Assembly: GCF_000006565.2 (NCBI RefSeq)
Contig: NC_031479.1
Location: forward strand, 5,560,336 to 5,624,335
Source: Toxoplasma gondii ME49
Taxonomy: Eukaryota; Apicomplexa; Conoidasida; Eucoccidiorida; Sarcocystidae
Direction: 5' to 3'
Length of the DNA stretch: 64,000 nucleotides
Shown: piece by piece, positions 48,138-60,516 of the stretch
Layout: each line of letters opens with the position of its first letter
How positions within the stretch are numbered: position 1 is the stretch's first letter
Notes under the pieces: model-generated
Told to the model about the DNA's origin: nothing
The model's input: only the letters and a program-made list of their open reading frames with translations
The model's database searches: none
Position numbers and translations under genes: made by a program

Positions 48138-51100
48138 CGCGATGAGCTAGAAACCGACGACAAAAGCGGGAGTTGAATTATGATTTGAAACAGAGTATGC
48201 AGTCACCTTTCTTCCCGCTTTTTCTCCGCTGAAAGACCAAAGCTCAAGTGCTCGTGACCCTGAGTGGGTCTGACACAAGATATGCCCCGCTAGGTTATAA
48301 CGGGTAACGATGGAGCGCCTTACAGCAGACAAGGGAATGATGCGAGTTTTGCCCGGAAGAGAAACCACCTAAAGAATCGAAAAGAATGTGGTGAAAGTTG
48401 TTGTTGGAGTGAGTTACAGAGAAGGGGAAAATGCTGTTCAACAGGTAAGCAGCTCGCGGCCCCAGCATGGCAGCCCCTGCATGCGTCAGCCGTCACAAAC
48501 GGAAACTCGGAACGAGATGTCTCCACCGGGGTCACGACAGCTACAATGACTTCAGGAGTGGTTTAGACAGACCCCGAGCAGGAAAGCCTGGAAGCAAATC
48601 GAAAAAAAGTCACTAACCGCTGAAGTTACATACCGAGTCACAACAGCCCGATCGCTGCATGTGGGGCTCGACAGCCACGACAAGGAAGCGCAAAATGAAG
48701 GAGTTAACGGCTAGAAAACCCAAACTTTCATACACAGGAGAAAGAAACTGAAGAGAGCAATAAAAAACTGGGGGCTTCGTACCTGTCATGGTGGCGATTA
48801 CACGAGAGTAAAAGACAGCGACCAACAGAGAAGAAATCAGCGGAATTGCTGCCGCATGTTGACAGACGCGCATGCACAGAGCCGGCAAGACTACGAGTTC
48901 AGGTTTCATGTGTTGCTAGGTTCACCAGGCCGGCAAACCGCACCGGACACTGTCAATTCTTACTGCGTTCAACGATAAAAGACACTTTAATGATGGAGGA
49001 GGCGACAGAGTGGGTGTAGCGCGACGCATTAACTGTTTCCTTGAAGTGGCGGCGTGTGACACTACTGATACAACACCAGATGGGTTGCGAACTGACCAGT
49101 TGCGAATGATGATTTGGCTTAACTCAAACAATATGCATTTTCTATTTGTGACCTCTATCCACCGTTCCACCTAGATCCTTGTTACCAGCTGCCCTTCGCT
49201 GATGCTGAACGCGATTGTTGGTCCACTAAGCTACAACGCGCTCGTTATCTATGGTTTTGTCTCTGCAGGTTAAGGGTTTGGCATGCTGGCGAGCACAGAA
49301 AACAAGGCATCTTGTGACCATCTTGCTTCATTGTTCCTCTCGGGACACAATTTCCTGCTGATTCTAAATAAACTCTGTCGCTTTGTGAACGAGCGACAGT
49401 CCTGGAGCAATGTGGAGTTCGGGAGTTTCCCCACACAGCAATAAGCAGGTCCGAAATTCGGATGCAGACCCTTTAGCACCGTGTTCCTCCATTACTATAA
49501 ACGACTGTTAAACTGAAAATTTGTCAAGCGCGAACTCTGTAAGTATGAAAAGACGGATAGCTCTGACGACTCCGTGATGCTAATACTAGTAGTAGTAGCT
49601 ACAGGATACCAACGTTCGCGCAGGTCTTAGTAAGGAAAGCATCCTCTGTAACTTCCATATTCCTCCCATATTCGTCTCACGTCCTTCTTCCTATTGGCTA
49701 TTAAAGCCATCTACTGATGAGTTACAGGCTCTAGCATTATCAACGGATCCTGTCGCATACCTGGCGTACCTTGTCAGATCCAACATTAGCCGGAGCAGAC
49801 GATGCTTTGAACCGTGCGATAACTCGGCAACACCTGCCCCATGCACCACAATGGGTAGTCATTCACGTCAAAGGAAAAAAACTATATAGGAACACTTGAG
49901 GCAGTCGCGTCCTGTTGAAGTGCAGGAGTTAGCCTTCTGTCCAAATGACATAATTCCACCAGGGAGAGGCAGCTCGTACAAAAGCATTGTATGTGCTTGA
50001 ATTGGGGCGTCCTCCTGAGTTTCATCACACTCCACCGCCTCCCGGACTATCCACACTAGCTCTGACCGGGAGCCTCCATCTCCATCAGGAAGGCCGTTGC
50101 ATTCTGCTGTCCGAGCCGCATGCCGCCAACCTCTTCCTAAGTCTTTCGGACCGTGGGATGTTATCGATTCGTTGAAGCACAGGTCGTCATATGAAGAAGC
50201 AATGACGGCAAACATAGCATCAAGAGCAGAATGCCGATTGTGGAGAGACTGGCAAAAGAAATGTTCTGCGGTGGGACATGACGCTGTTCGAAGTGCATGC
50301 CCGTGGTCAACAAACCAATGCTTCCACGACTTTCAGTCACAATATGCGATGCTGCAGTCCAGTGCATGACAACCGGCATGGAGCCAAAAACGTGCGAGCA
50401 CCATGATGCGGGGGTGAGGCAGTGAATTGACCCCTCAGACTAAGTTGAGGAAGCCCTTTTTTTACAGGGTGGACTGTTTCCGCCAGGAGCACACCACTGA
50501 ACTCGACGATCCTACGCGCTTGGTATGCCGAGCGGTCACCGCATGACCGCATTCTGAAAAGGCTTACACTACCGTCTTTCACCACGAGGACAAAACGAGA
50601 CGCCGCAGCCCAGGTGTCTTCTTCAAGAAAGGAACGACGATTTACACAACTGTCTCCAAGCAATGGAAATTCATTGTAGACATCAGTATGTGTGATTATA
50701 ATCACGAGAATAGCAGAGCATTCGATGTAGAATCAGAAATCGATGGCTCTAGTGCTCAATATCGTTTTGAGGCATAGCCTCATTCTGTCTAGAAAAAATG
50801 CACTAGGGCTGCTCCGGCGGCTTGCCACCGGTACCTTCAAACAGCTTAGCACTGCCTGTAAGCTTGTTAACATTCTTCGTATCATATATTCCACACTTGA
50901 GTCAATCGGCCTCTTTCGGAAAGAGCACGATAGAACATCGAGACAAAAAACTTACGCTCCCCTGTTGTTCGGGTTTTTCCGATTTTCCAGTTTTCCAGGT
51001 GGTCTCTAATCCGCGTTCTTGACGGCTACCGTGAGATCATGTGCAAAGAGCCGTATACGCCCATGGAACGGCCTTGTGGTATAAATGTCACAGTCAGTGT

Positions 51101-54100
51101 TTTTCAGCTTGGATAGCACTACAATGATGCAGCTGAAGCTTGTGTTGAGCTGTCTCCACATAGATCCTCTAAGGAATTCCTTACGAGGTATCATCGATAA
51201 TACACACTTCGAAGGAAGCGAACGGCGGCAGTATTGGGGCCAAGGAAGCACTAAAAACGAGAGATCAGTGAAGCAGAAATTTTATGAAGCAGAAATTTTC
51301 CTGGTTGGCTCCGTATACTTCGAACTCGGATTTATGGTCGGGTATCGGCTGCCATGAATTCGGACGCTGGTGCCGGACGCCATGGAAGGAACCGAAGCCA
51401 TCTATTTTCCTGCTCCTTCGGCGGCATGCAGCCACCCACGTTATCACGATGCTTCCATAGCCGGGTTTAACTATTCAAGAGAACGACAGGTTCTTTGGCA
51501 CTGAGTGCTACTACTCGCGTAAGCTCCTCTCGGGAGCCAGCCGCAAAATGGCATAGTTCAAACCCAAGAGAATTCTGAAGAATGCAGTGATATTGTATCG
51601 GCATCAGACTGCCCATGTGCGACAGTCTTCATGTCACTGTGTAAAACCTCACGCGTAGCGTAAGCGCCTTTTCTTTGAAACTGATATTGCAGGGTTAGCT
51701 ACGCTACAACAAACTTTCTCTGAGATAACCCGATTACCTCCAGCTACATTACCAAGATTCCAACGAACACATTACACATCAGTGCTGCACTCTTAGTTCG
51801 CCAATCGACACCCTTGACATTCTCTGGTACCATAACGTATTCAGAAGGTACACTTATGCCAGTCCGTGCCTGAGGATTTTACTCCAAGAGCATAAGCGGT
51901 TGTCGTATCCTTCCTGAATCCGGAGCATGATAGCTGAGAACGCCGAGGAAGTAAAAGGTGTCACGGGTCTCTGAAATTAAACGAATGGACCCCAACACCT
52001 AGTCTACTACCGAATCCAGCAGGAGATGTATTGAGTTACTAATACAAACACAGTAAACGTTCGATCGGCTGGAAAAACTCGTTCACGATCTTAAAAGCAG
52101 ATTTTAATCTCGTTGGATACTCTCCCTAGAAAAGGATTGTACATACCCCATTTGCCAGGGTATGCGGATTCAGTGTCTTCGGGAGTCTCCCTACGAGACT
52201 GGTATCCAATTGAAGTTAACTGATGTCCTGCCAGTCGCGCAGTACAGGCGGCCACAGGAGAAACAGCCTGGCGAAAAAGGCAACCGGAGTCGTTACCGCT
52301 CAGAGGGTTCCCCAGGCGGTCTTGACTGGGCAAATGTTTTCAGTGATGATCGTCGACAGGCAAGACTTCTCCATAAGTGGAACCACTTGTAGCGTTTTTT
52401 TTTCTGGTTCGTCAGGAGGTGGCACAGTCTGCGAGAACACCTGTCAAGCTGATCTACAGCTGAGGCGCAGATGTCACCAGCCAGCGGATCCATAAACACT
52501 CGGGCTGCTATTCGTAGCGGGAACACATTATGGAGATTCCAATCCTTATGTGCAGAAACGTTCGAGAAATCAATTTCAAAATAATTCGAACTGCCATAAT
52601 GGGAAACACAACAGGGCGCCGCGATGTAACTCGTTGAGGTTACGATGGATCCACTAGTTCGCCAGGGTCGATGGCGCCTTGATTTGAAAGGGTTCTGAGC
52701 CATTTTCATGGTTCCACCTGTGAGTCTTGATCCACTGCTTCGTTGCTCTTTCAACCCGCTGGAATCAAGCATGTGTGTCCTGGGGAATATCGCAGAGAAC
52801 TGAGTTCGCTGGGTGGCCACAGTTGTTGAATTCAATCGAGGAGTATCTTCACATTCGAGGCCCGGTGCATCCCGCTGAAATGACGCTTATTCACCGAAGT
52901 CCTCGTATATGCCACCTAAATTGTCGCCACATGATGGGGTATGCTGTGAGGAACCGTTTATCTTTTCTGACGCTACCTTGCGTCTGCGAATCGGACCGAA
53001 ATCTCGCGCAATAGTGACAGAATTCTAAGCCTGAAGCTCCTTGATCGAATAGAGAGATAAAATCATTCGGCATTGCGAGGCTCACGCAAGAGTGCTTTTT
53101 CGCTGCGCTGGTTTTATTGACCAGAGAATGAGAACAAGCGTGCGACAGCTGCGGCCGAGTTGGTCAAATGCCCTGGGTTTTATGATGCACACATTCAATC
53201 GGATGCAATAGTTGAGCTGGATTTGGAACGAGATAGCGACAACCGATGCCTGGTGTTCTTCAATGGACACAACGAACAATGAGATCGAACCTCCCTTGAC
53301 TAAGGGACCTTGATTGTCCGAGACATGTGAGAGCACACGTTCCATGACCACAGAGTTCATTGAATTTGTGAGCAGGGAACAGGGGCGCCGCAAGCCCACG
53401 CTCCAGAACTGCTGCGAAGTCAAAAAGCGGCGATTTTTTCCACAACCTCTTCTCCGGCCAAACGCTACCGTCAATTGGTATATAGCACGAAACGTGACCA
53501 GGCCCATGTATTGGAGAACACGGTCTGGAACAACTGAGTGTGATATATCCAGAGAATGGAGCTAGTCTAATCCATCAAGAGAAAAAGAAATTCGTAACAG
53601 ACGAAGCCACCGTGGAGAAAGGAATTCGGGACAGCCCGACGTTGCATGGTACACAATTGAACACAATCTGAACGATTTCTCTTCTGCTGTTGTGCGAACC
53701 CGCCTGTACCAGGAAGCCAAAGGAGTCGTTCTGCGCAGGAGACTGAAGGAGATTCTGTAAGCAGTAGTGACGGGTGCGCGCCTCATTTCGGCAGTTTTGA
53801 GCTAAAAGAAACACGTGAAAGAACGATCCAGCTTGAGCCGATGAAGCCCCAGACAGCAGTTAAAAAGGTAGGACATGGACCTACAGCGACCTGTAGTGAC
53901 CAAAAACCGCATGAGGCCATCGACCAAGCCGTGGTCATTATCTAGTACGCTGGGATGGCCTCTAGACAGGTCGCTACAGTCGGCGATAAACTATGATGGT
54001 CGGGGATTCACAACTACGAAGCTAAGTAAGCCTTCCCTTGCTGCTGCATTGAGAGCACAATTTCTTCAGACACAACCGCGTCTCATTCCAGGGCGCTCAC

Positions 54101-54240
54101 TATTTGTCCATACTCACTTCCTTAGCGCGTGGCAAATTCTGTAGGGGTCTTGTGATGAGTACACCGCCCGCATGAACCGCCATTTCCACGGAAAGATGAA
54201 GCTCTTGCCGGAAGCCAATCATCAGCACTGATTCCTACAA
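48138..54240. other. Gene-poor stretch downstream in the 21 kb block
   Basis: Contains the UTP3 promoter next to 48137, then about 6 kb without a convincing frame. Open frames are short, start with non-ATG codons in many cases, and show no conserved motif. No tandem repeat or RNA gene was seen. Confidence 0.4.
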
Positions 54241-57200
54241 ATGATAATTAATGGCGACGAAGAGCCTTCGCCTTCGGTGAGCGATGCTGAGCAGATACCG
54301 AGCGATCCGCAGTCATTATTGACCGTATCCTCAAATCACCCTGAGATATCTTCGATTAGCGAAAAAAGACAGTCCGAAATCGCGGAGGCCCGTTTACGAA
54401 AGCCGCGGTTTTCGGGAAGTCAGCGGATGGCGACTAGGGCTGTCGCCGACATGACAGGCCATCACCCAGTGCCAAGACATTTCGTGTAAGACTCGGTTGA
54501 AAAGTACTTTTTGGACAGCACTGTGCACTTGTCTTCACGTCTGGACGATTTCGAAGGTCCGCATAAGTTTGCCACCACTCGAGACCCGTCAGCGCATCAC
54601 ATCGCTTGCTGCGGTCTCATCCTGTCGAACTTGTTGTTCTTTTCTTGTCTCACAAACAGAGCAAAAAGTAGTTGAGCTGATATAATGTGGCAGGAAAAAG
54701 CGGTCAGCAGCGGCTGTCGTCAATTAGTTTTCGCATTGCCAGGCGACGAAAATTCCGAAAAAGCATCGGCAGGCCTCGTCCCTTTTTGGTGATTTTGTAA
54801 TTCTGCTGTTGGCGTCCCGTTCATTTCATAGCTCTCTTGCTCATGCCGCATCTACAGAAGCCTTTGGTCAGTATTTGGTGGTGGGCTACTGACCAATCTC
54901 GGCAAATTGTCGATGTCCTTAGCGCAAGACTCTGCCTCGAATTTCCATGGTATGGTGGCCATTGGTCTTTCGCAGCATCGACCGCCCTGGTGTGTTCTGC
55001 AACGTCGCCGCACGCAGCGCGCGAAACATTGTGCGAGTGCAGCGGATGTGCACGAAAGCGTTGCGCATGGTCGCCTTACACCACTGCCGGGCGGCGTATT
55101 TCCGAATTGCATAAAAACTCTTAATCTGACTTGCGCGGAGAGCGGGTCGAAAGAGCTGCCAACCCAAGTTCATGCACTTTTTTCCCGCAGCGGTGTGATC
55201 ACGAACGTCCGGTGGCCTGAGGCTGCGGATGCGCAAGGACTGCACCTGACACGTCGAACACGAACCCGAAAGCTCGGACGGGGAAACCTCGGCTGGTCTC
55301 AAAAACGGCTTAGCGTCTGAGGCTTCTGTCCGAATCGCGCCGCATCGGCCCACTCCGCTTTGTCACGCGTTCCGTCGATGTCTCAGCCATGGCACACGCA
55401 ATCACATTGTGATTGCCTGTATCACGCCACGATGTAAGGTCACGGATTACTCACACGAGTGTGCAGCCGCCGAAACCGAGGCCGGAGTTCGTTACTCTCG
55501 GGCGCATCGGAGCGTTACCGAACGACTAGATACATTGAAAACCAAGCCGGCGATCACGGACGAGGTATCGTGTCTACCAACGTCTGAAACAATTTCCCAA
55601 AAATCGGGAGTTCTGATTAACGACTTTTGGGGCGTCGCCTCGCGCTGGCCGTCGAACGCCATTGCGGCACCAATTCCTCACTGACCTGGTAGCTCACGAA
55701 GCGGGCTTCGAATGAACGCCTTCGACTTTGAAGCCTCTGCATCGAGTCGTTACTCTGTTCGTATCTCGAGTACACCGAGTGGCGGGTTCGGCTCAAGGTG
55801 TGAAGCCTCTTGTTGTCGTCGTGCATCGAGGCAGCCTTCTCCCACGCGACTCATCATTTGTGCGCTTGATCGGGACCGATAACGTTGAGATCACCAACAA
55901 TACAACACTGAGGAATTTCGGCGCATACGAAATCGCAAGAGGGCCAGAGAGAAGCCGGAGCCTGCTTTCGTGCCGACGCCGTGAGGTGAACCTGAGCCGT
56001 TCACTAGATAATCTGGCACACCAGCGGTAACAATGGCGTTGGAATTCCGTAGCGACCGAGGCACGCAGCACGAATTCTCGAAGTTGGGGCTGGATCAGCA
56101 GGAGCTGGTAGTGCAACACGTGGAGCGTGACTTATATTCCGTCGCCTGTAAGATGCAGCAGTTCCAGCTCTACGTGTGCGGAAGAAAACTGCCGCGACGC
56201 TAAGGAGTGGAATCGCGTTTTTGTGTCGACAGCTGCGGGAAATAATCCGGTACAGAGTGTTGCTAGAAGGCAATCGTATTCTGCTATATCGCACAAACGC
56301 AGTTCGTGCACTAGCCTCTTCGCAAAAGAACCCCCGGTGAGCCGTTACCGACGCCGAGCTGCCTCAGGCTTGCCAACGCTGTCGGCTGGACTAGCAGACG
56401 ACACTTGTTTTTTTGTGGAGGCCATCCGGCGACAGCAATCAACCTGTGAGGGATATCCGTCCTTTCATTAATTCGTTTGGGTGCCGTGAGGGGACCACTG
56501 ATCAGATGTTCTACTTTCTCTCTGGGTCCAGGTGAACAGTGCCGGTTGACACCTGTCTAGTACGGAAGAGTACCGAGCCTGTTCATTCGACAAACAAGAC
56601 AACGCGAATCTCTTGGCCGTGAGGCAGTCTCTCACCCGCCGCCGACGTCGCCGGCTCACTGGCCCCACCGAGTAGGCTGTTGGCTTCTGGCGGTCGGTTC
56701 CCGCTATATCCTTTCAAAGCACGTTCGACATCGAGAGGACAGTGACTTGGCTTTTCTCGGTTTCGTTCTCCGTGCGCTGGCGTGTTGCCGTTTAACGGGA
56801 GAGCCTTGAGAACAAGAACAACTCCCGCCTATCTCTCTTTTGCAAAGGTCTTGTTGAGTAATACCCCTGGTCATCGATACGCAATGGGTTCACTTTCAGT
56901 TGTACGTTTGTTCGAGCGCGCGTCTTTGGCGCAAGAGCGGATATGCGACCGTGTCTCTGTTTCAGGCTTTTACCAGCACGATCGCCTCTGCGCAAAGGAT
57001 CTAATGCTCTGGGTGTACTATTCGGCAGATCTGGTCACCTCGTATCGTGCTACGCGGCCTCCGTTCATGATGCCCTGTCTAGCCCGCACACGTCGGACGC
57101 ACCTCCAGTTCTCGGAGCTGAGTTCGTCAATGTCAACGTACCAAACGGCGCAAACAGTCTTTCGCTGTGGTTGCGCTGCCATTGATTCGCTAGCCGACAT

Positions 57201-57460
57201 CCACTATCACTTTGGCCGTCACGGTGGAGAGTCAGCAGCCGCTCCGTTTCGGTTACCACCAGGACTCAACCACTCATTCGGGGAACCGCGACGGAGTGCC
57301 TTCTCGTGCATGTTTCTGATTTGTGCTAGGCAGCTTCGCTGGGTCTTTGTAAAGGGAGCAGAAGGCTCCTCGTGCACCACGGGCAGCATTGTCGGATCCA
57401 GTGTCCAGGGACTTTTTTCTCAGCCACAACATCTGTCGCCAATACGGCGTATACAGTGAT
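54241..57460 (+). pseudogene. Run of coding-like fragments, possible decayed element
   Basis: Several plus-strand fragments have coding-like composition but are broken by stops and frame changes: 54241-54489 (MIINGDEEPSPSVSDAEQ, acidic and Ser-rich); 54907-55320; 55409-55684; a frame near 55845-56030 containing TDNVEITNNTTLRNF; 56034-56204 (MALEFRSDRGTQHEFSKLGL, then ERDLYSVACKMQQFQLYVCG RK); and 56782-57459. Short stretches recall retroelement integrase (DN..FTN, SDRGTQF) and RNase H (ERE..AVV...F..Y..GRK) signatures, but I cannot show an ordered pol gene or terminal repeats. It may instead be an unresolved intron-containing gene. Confidence 0.3.
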
Positions 57461-58880
57461 ACGTTCATGAACCAGCTCAGCTACAGCCGTAGCAACACAA
57501 GGGGTGGTCTGCGTCTGAGAGGCACGGGCGTTGCGTCCCTGCTCAATTTCATCGCCTCAGCGGGCGCTCGATCGACAAACCGCGGTTCAAGGGAAGCGAA
57601 TCGCAATTCCCAATCAATGTACCTAGTCCGCCGTATGGACATGTATTGAAGAGGCCCTTCTCGGCATGTGCCGATGTCATCAGATATTGTCAAAAGGTTA
57701 CGCTGGCAACAGCTTGTCGTGTGTTCAGGCAATATCGGTGAAAAATGACAGAACCCATGTTCGACGGCGCTTCTCCCTGTCAAGCAAACGCAGGCATGTT
57801 ACCTGTTGTAGGGGGAAGAATTCTTAGCTGAGTCCATGGGCTTTGCTGATGGTTTCTATCGAAACAACCGTTACTCGCGCTTTGACGTACGTTGCACTAC
57901 AACGCCGTTTAGGCGTGTGGAACACGAGAGGTAATGGCGTGACCGAAAAGCCGCTGCTGTACCGGCGTCAGCGATGGAGCCGAATCCCCCACAATACAAT
58001 GCGCAGTTCAGCAGACAAGTAGAGCGAACGTCATAAATTACCGTGGCCACCAGCCCTGGATGCCAATGGATGATGTGCCGTGTGCCAATTGTCCAGAGGC
58101 TCTGTTTCCCACGCACAGGTTGTTCTAGGTGGTTACAGGTAAACGTTTTGAATAACGGCTTCACCGACCTGTTGCGAGGGCAGGAGAGTGCTGCACTTTC
58201 CAACACTGGGGACGGCATCTGTTCTTTTCGGGAAAAGGTGTCAACGCATGCAGGGCTGCCTGCGGACCATCGCAGAGCCTCATCTTTTTTACCGGTCCTG
58301 AAACCTCGTTTATACCATGTCAAGCGGTGAACAAAGTAATTGCACCTAGCGGGGTTGGTGATGACAAGTTATGGTTGCACTGACTTATGCAGGATTATTG
58401 TCTTGGAATCGAGCCTTAAACAACCAAATGCTGATTAGAGATCAATTCCTGTGTCAAAACCTGTGTGAATAGGTATTTGTTTACATAGGATGATCGCGTA
58501 CCCGGTAGGTGCTCTTACTCGACAAGCTCGATAAGCGACATTCATCCTGTGTGCAAGGCTACACGTTTTCTCATTCCTTGCATCGCAGCAGTTCGATGAC
58601 CTCATTAATCGAGTACCGGTACCTGAGATTCTAGACAACTGTAGCCCCCTTTGCCATCGGCACTCTTTGGATTCTATCTGTTCTCTGGTCTCGGATGCAG
58701 CGATACAATATCACCTTTTTTCGTGGGGCACTTCTTGCGCAACCGTGGCCTTGAGCACACTTATTACCACCAGCTGGAATCCGTACGACAGCTACAAGGT
58801 TTGGATTTCAGTACGACAAGAAATTATCCAAGCAACCCTGAACACTAGCACGATGCTGAATATCGGCGACGCTACCTCTT
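57461..58880. other. Unassigned stretch before the right inverted arm
   Basis: No convincing frame, repeat or RNA gene. The last ~50 bases show weak residual similarity to the sequence just inside the left arm. Confidence 0.4.
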
Positions 58881-60516
58881 TCAAGCAGTCCAGCAGGTCG
58901 TGGTGTACAGCAAGCATAAAGAACATGGTTGAATATGGTTGACTGTATCACATACGCACTCCTGAATGCAAGCGTACAAGCTGTAAAAAAAAGACTCCTT
59001 CACATGAACTGAAGAATCAACTGAGTCAAAACCGTACACTGATTATTTTCGTGCATCTGTGCATGTAAGGTGATACTTGGTCATATATGTTAGAAGATAA
59101 CTTCCTGGGGCTTCGGTTTGTAGCACCACCTCCATGTCGGCTCGTTGCTCTAACGCAATTCTATGCAAGACGGAGTGCCTTTGTTTGAAAAGCTGTAGCC
59201 CCGTCGCGGTGGCTTCGCCTGTGTACGTGTGACTTCGACCAGGTCTTCCAGGTATTATGATCACCTTGCCACAGCAGCTGTCTGCTGTCGCACACCGTTT
59301 CTTCTAGTCAAAGCATATTTCTCAGAGTTTTACATGCAGATACAGCTATACGTCGAGTTCCATCTGTCACTGTCCATCTGTTACGTGTGGGCCGCCTAAT
59401 TAAGCTCTATGTGACGATCTGCTTTGTTTTTAGCAATTGCCGTATTCCAAGGCATTCCTGAAAAACGAAGCTGCACGGGCAGTGGTGGACAAAAGGGCGC
59501 GCACTGTCGAGACGGGAAACAGTCACCCTCAATATCTAGCAGTCTGTTCTAGTGTATGTGAGAATGTCCATCTCCTAAACTGTGGTTCCAATGCATTGCT
59601 CAAGACGGCCAACTCTCCATCCTTTTTATACACGCCAACGAAGGCAGACACACATCAGCACCTTTAAATTCCGGCTTGTGTGTCTCCCTTTCAAACAACG
59701 GGGTCTTAGATGCCTTACACCAGTATCACGGTGCGTGCTGCAAATCCAGTCTAGTTTCCACCATTTCAGCCGTCCTGTGTCTACTCGTCCTCTTTTCGGT
59801 TTCTTGCAATCCAGATCTGTTCGGTTTGCTTTCAACCTGCCCCTGAAATGCTGAAGCGTACACGTACGTTATGGGTCAGCATATGCGGAGAAGACTAGCT
59901 ACATAACGCCCAACAGGAAATGCAACGCGTGATGCAGACTGTGACCTGGTCTTCGCGCCAGGCATGGTCTCATTGATGGTCTGTTGAGTTTGACATCCAG
60001 TAAGAGAGGTAACGCGGCAATGAACATATTACGCAGTGAAGCTAAATAGTTTGGATGACATGATGCTGACATGTCGCAGTACGTGTTTGTGGTGGAAGCA
60101 CCTAGCGCGGCTGCGATGTCTTTTACTGCAAAGGCAATCTTTTCTCCTGCGAATGATGGCAGCGAGCCAAACGACTCAATCAACGAAGAGGGCTATAACG
60201 ACTTGAGCATACCAACAAAAACAGTCCTTCTCCCTTTTGGGGGACACGAAGAGACGTACGTCGAGGCAGAGAGCAGTTCTACAATAGTTTAACAGAGGAA
60301 CCCAATGCCACATGCCAGTTTCACTCCGTGTGCGGGGTTCATGGAGAGAATTAATAATACGGGACATGGAATTAGGGCCAACGGACCAGCCAAAGTGTGG
60401 GCGGGAGGCTGACTGTCCCGATTCATGGGAATGCCAAACGAAAAAAAGGTTCAGTCGTTCTCTGAATGGAGAATGCTTGCTTCTGAGAGGAATCAGAACT
60501 AGGCAACACGGCCAGG
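58881..60516 (-). repeat. Right arm of the large inverted repeat
   Basis: The reverse complement matches 36073-37855 along its length, including the junction where the satellite unit is cut (CCAGGTACAGGTAGGC at about 60512). It lacks the 143 bases found at 37194-37336 of the left arm. Confidence 0.95.
60071..60292 (+). CDS. Small 73-residue frame, right copy
   Basis: ATG-initiated frame ending in TAA, the inverted-arm counterpart of 36521-36300. It differs at five codons (P/A, A/D, V/I, H/Y, Q/P) and has no synonymous difference. No recognisable motif; function unproven. Confidence 0.25.
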   Translation: MSQYVFVVEAPSAAAMSFTAKAIFSPANDGSEPNDSINEEGYNDLSIPTKTVLLPFGGHEETYVEAESSSTIV

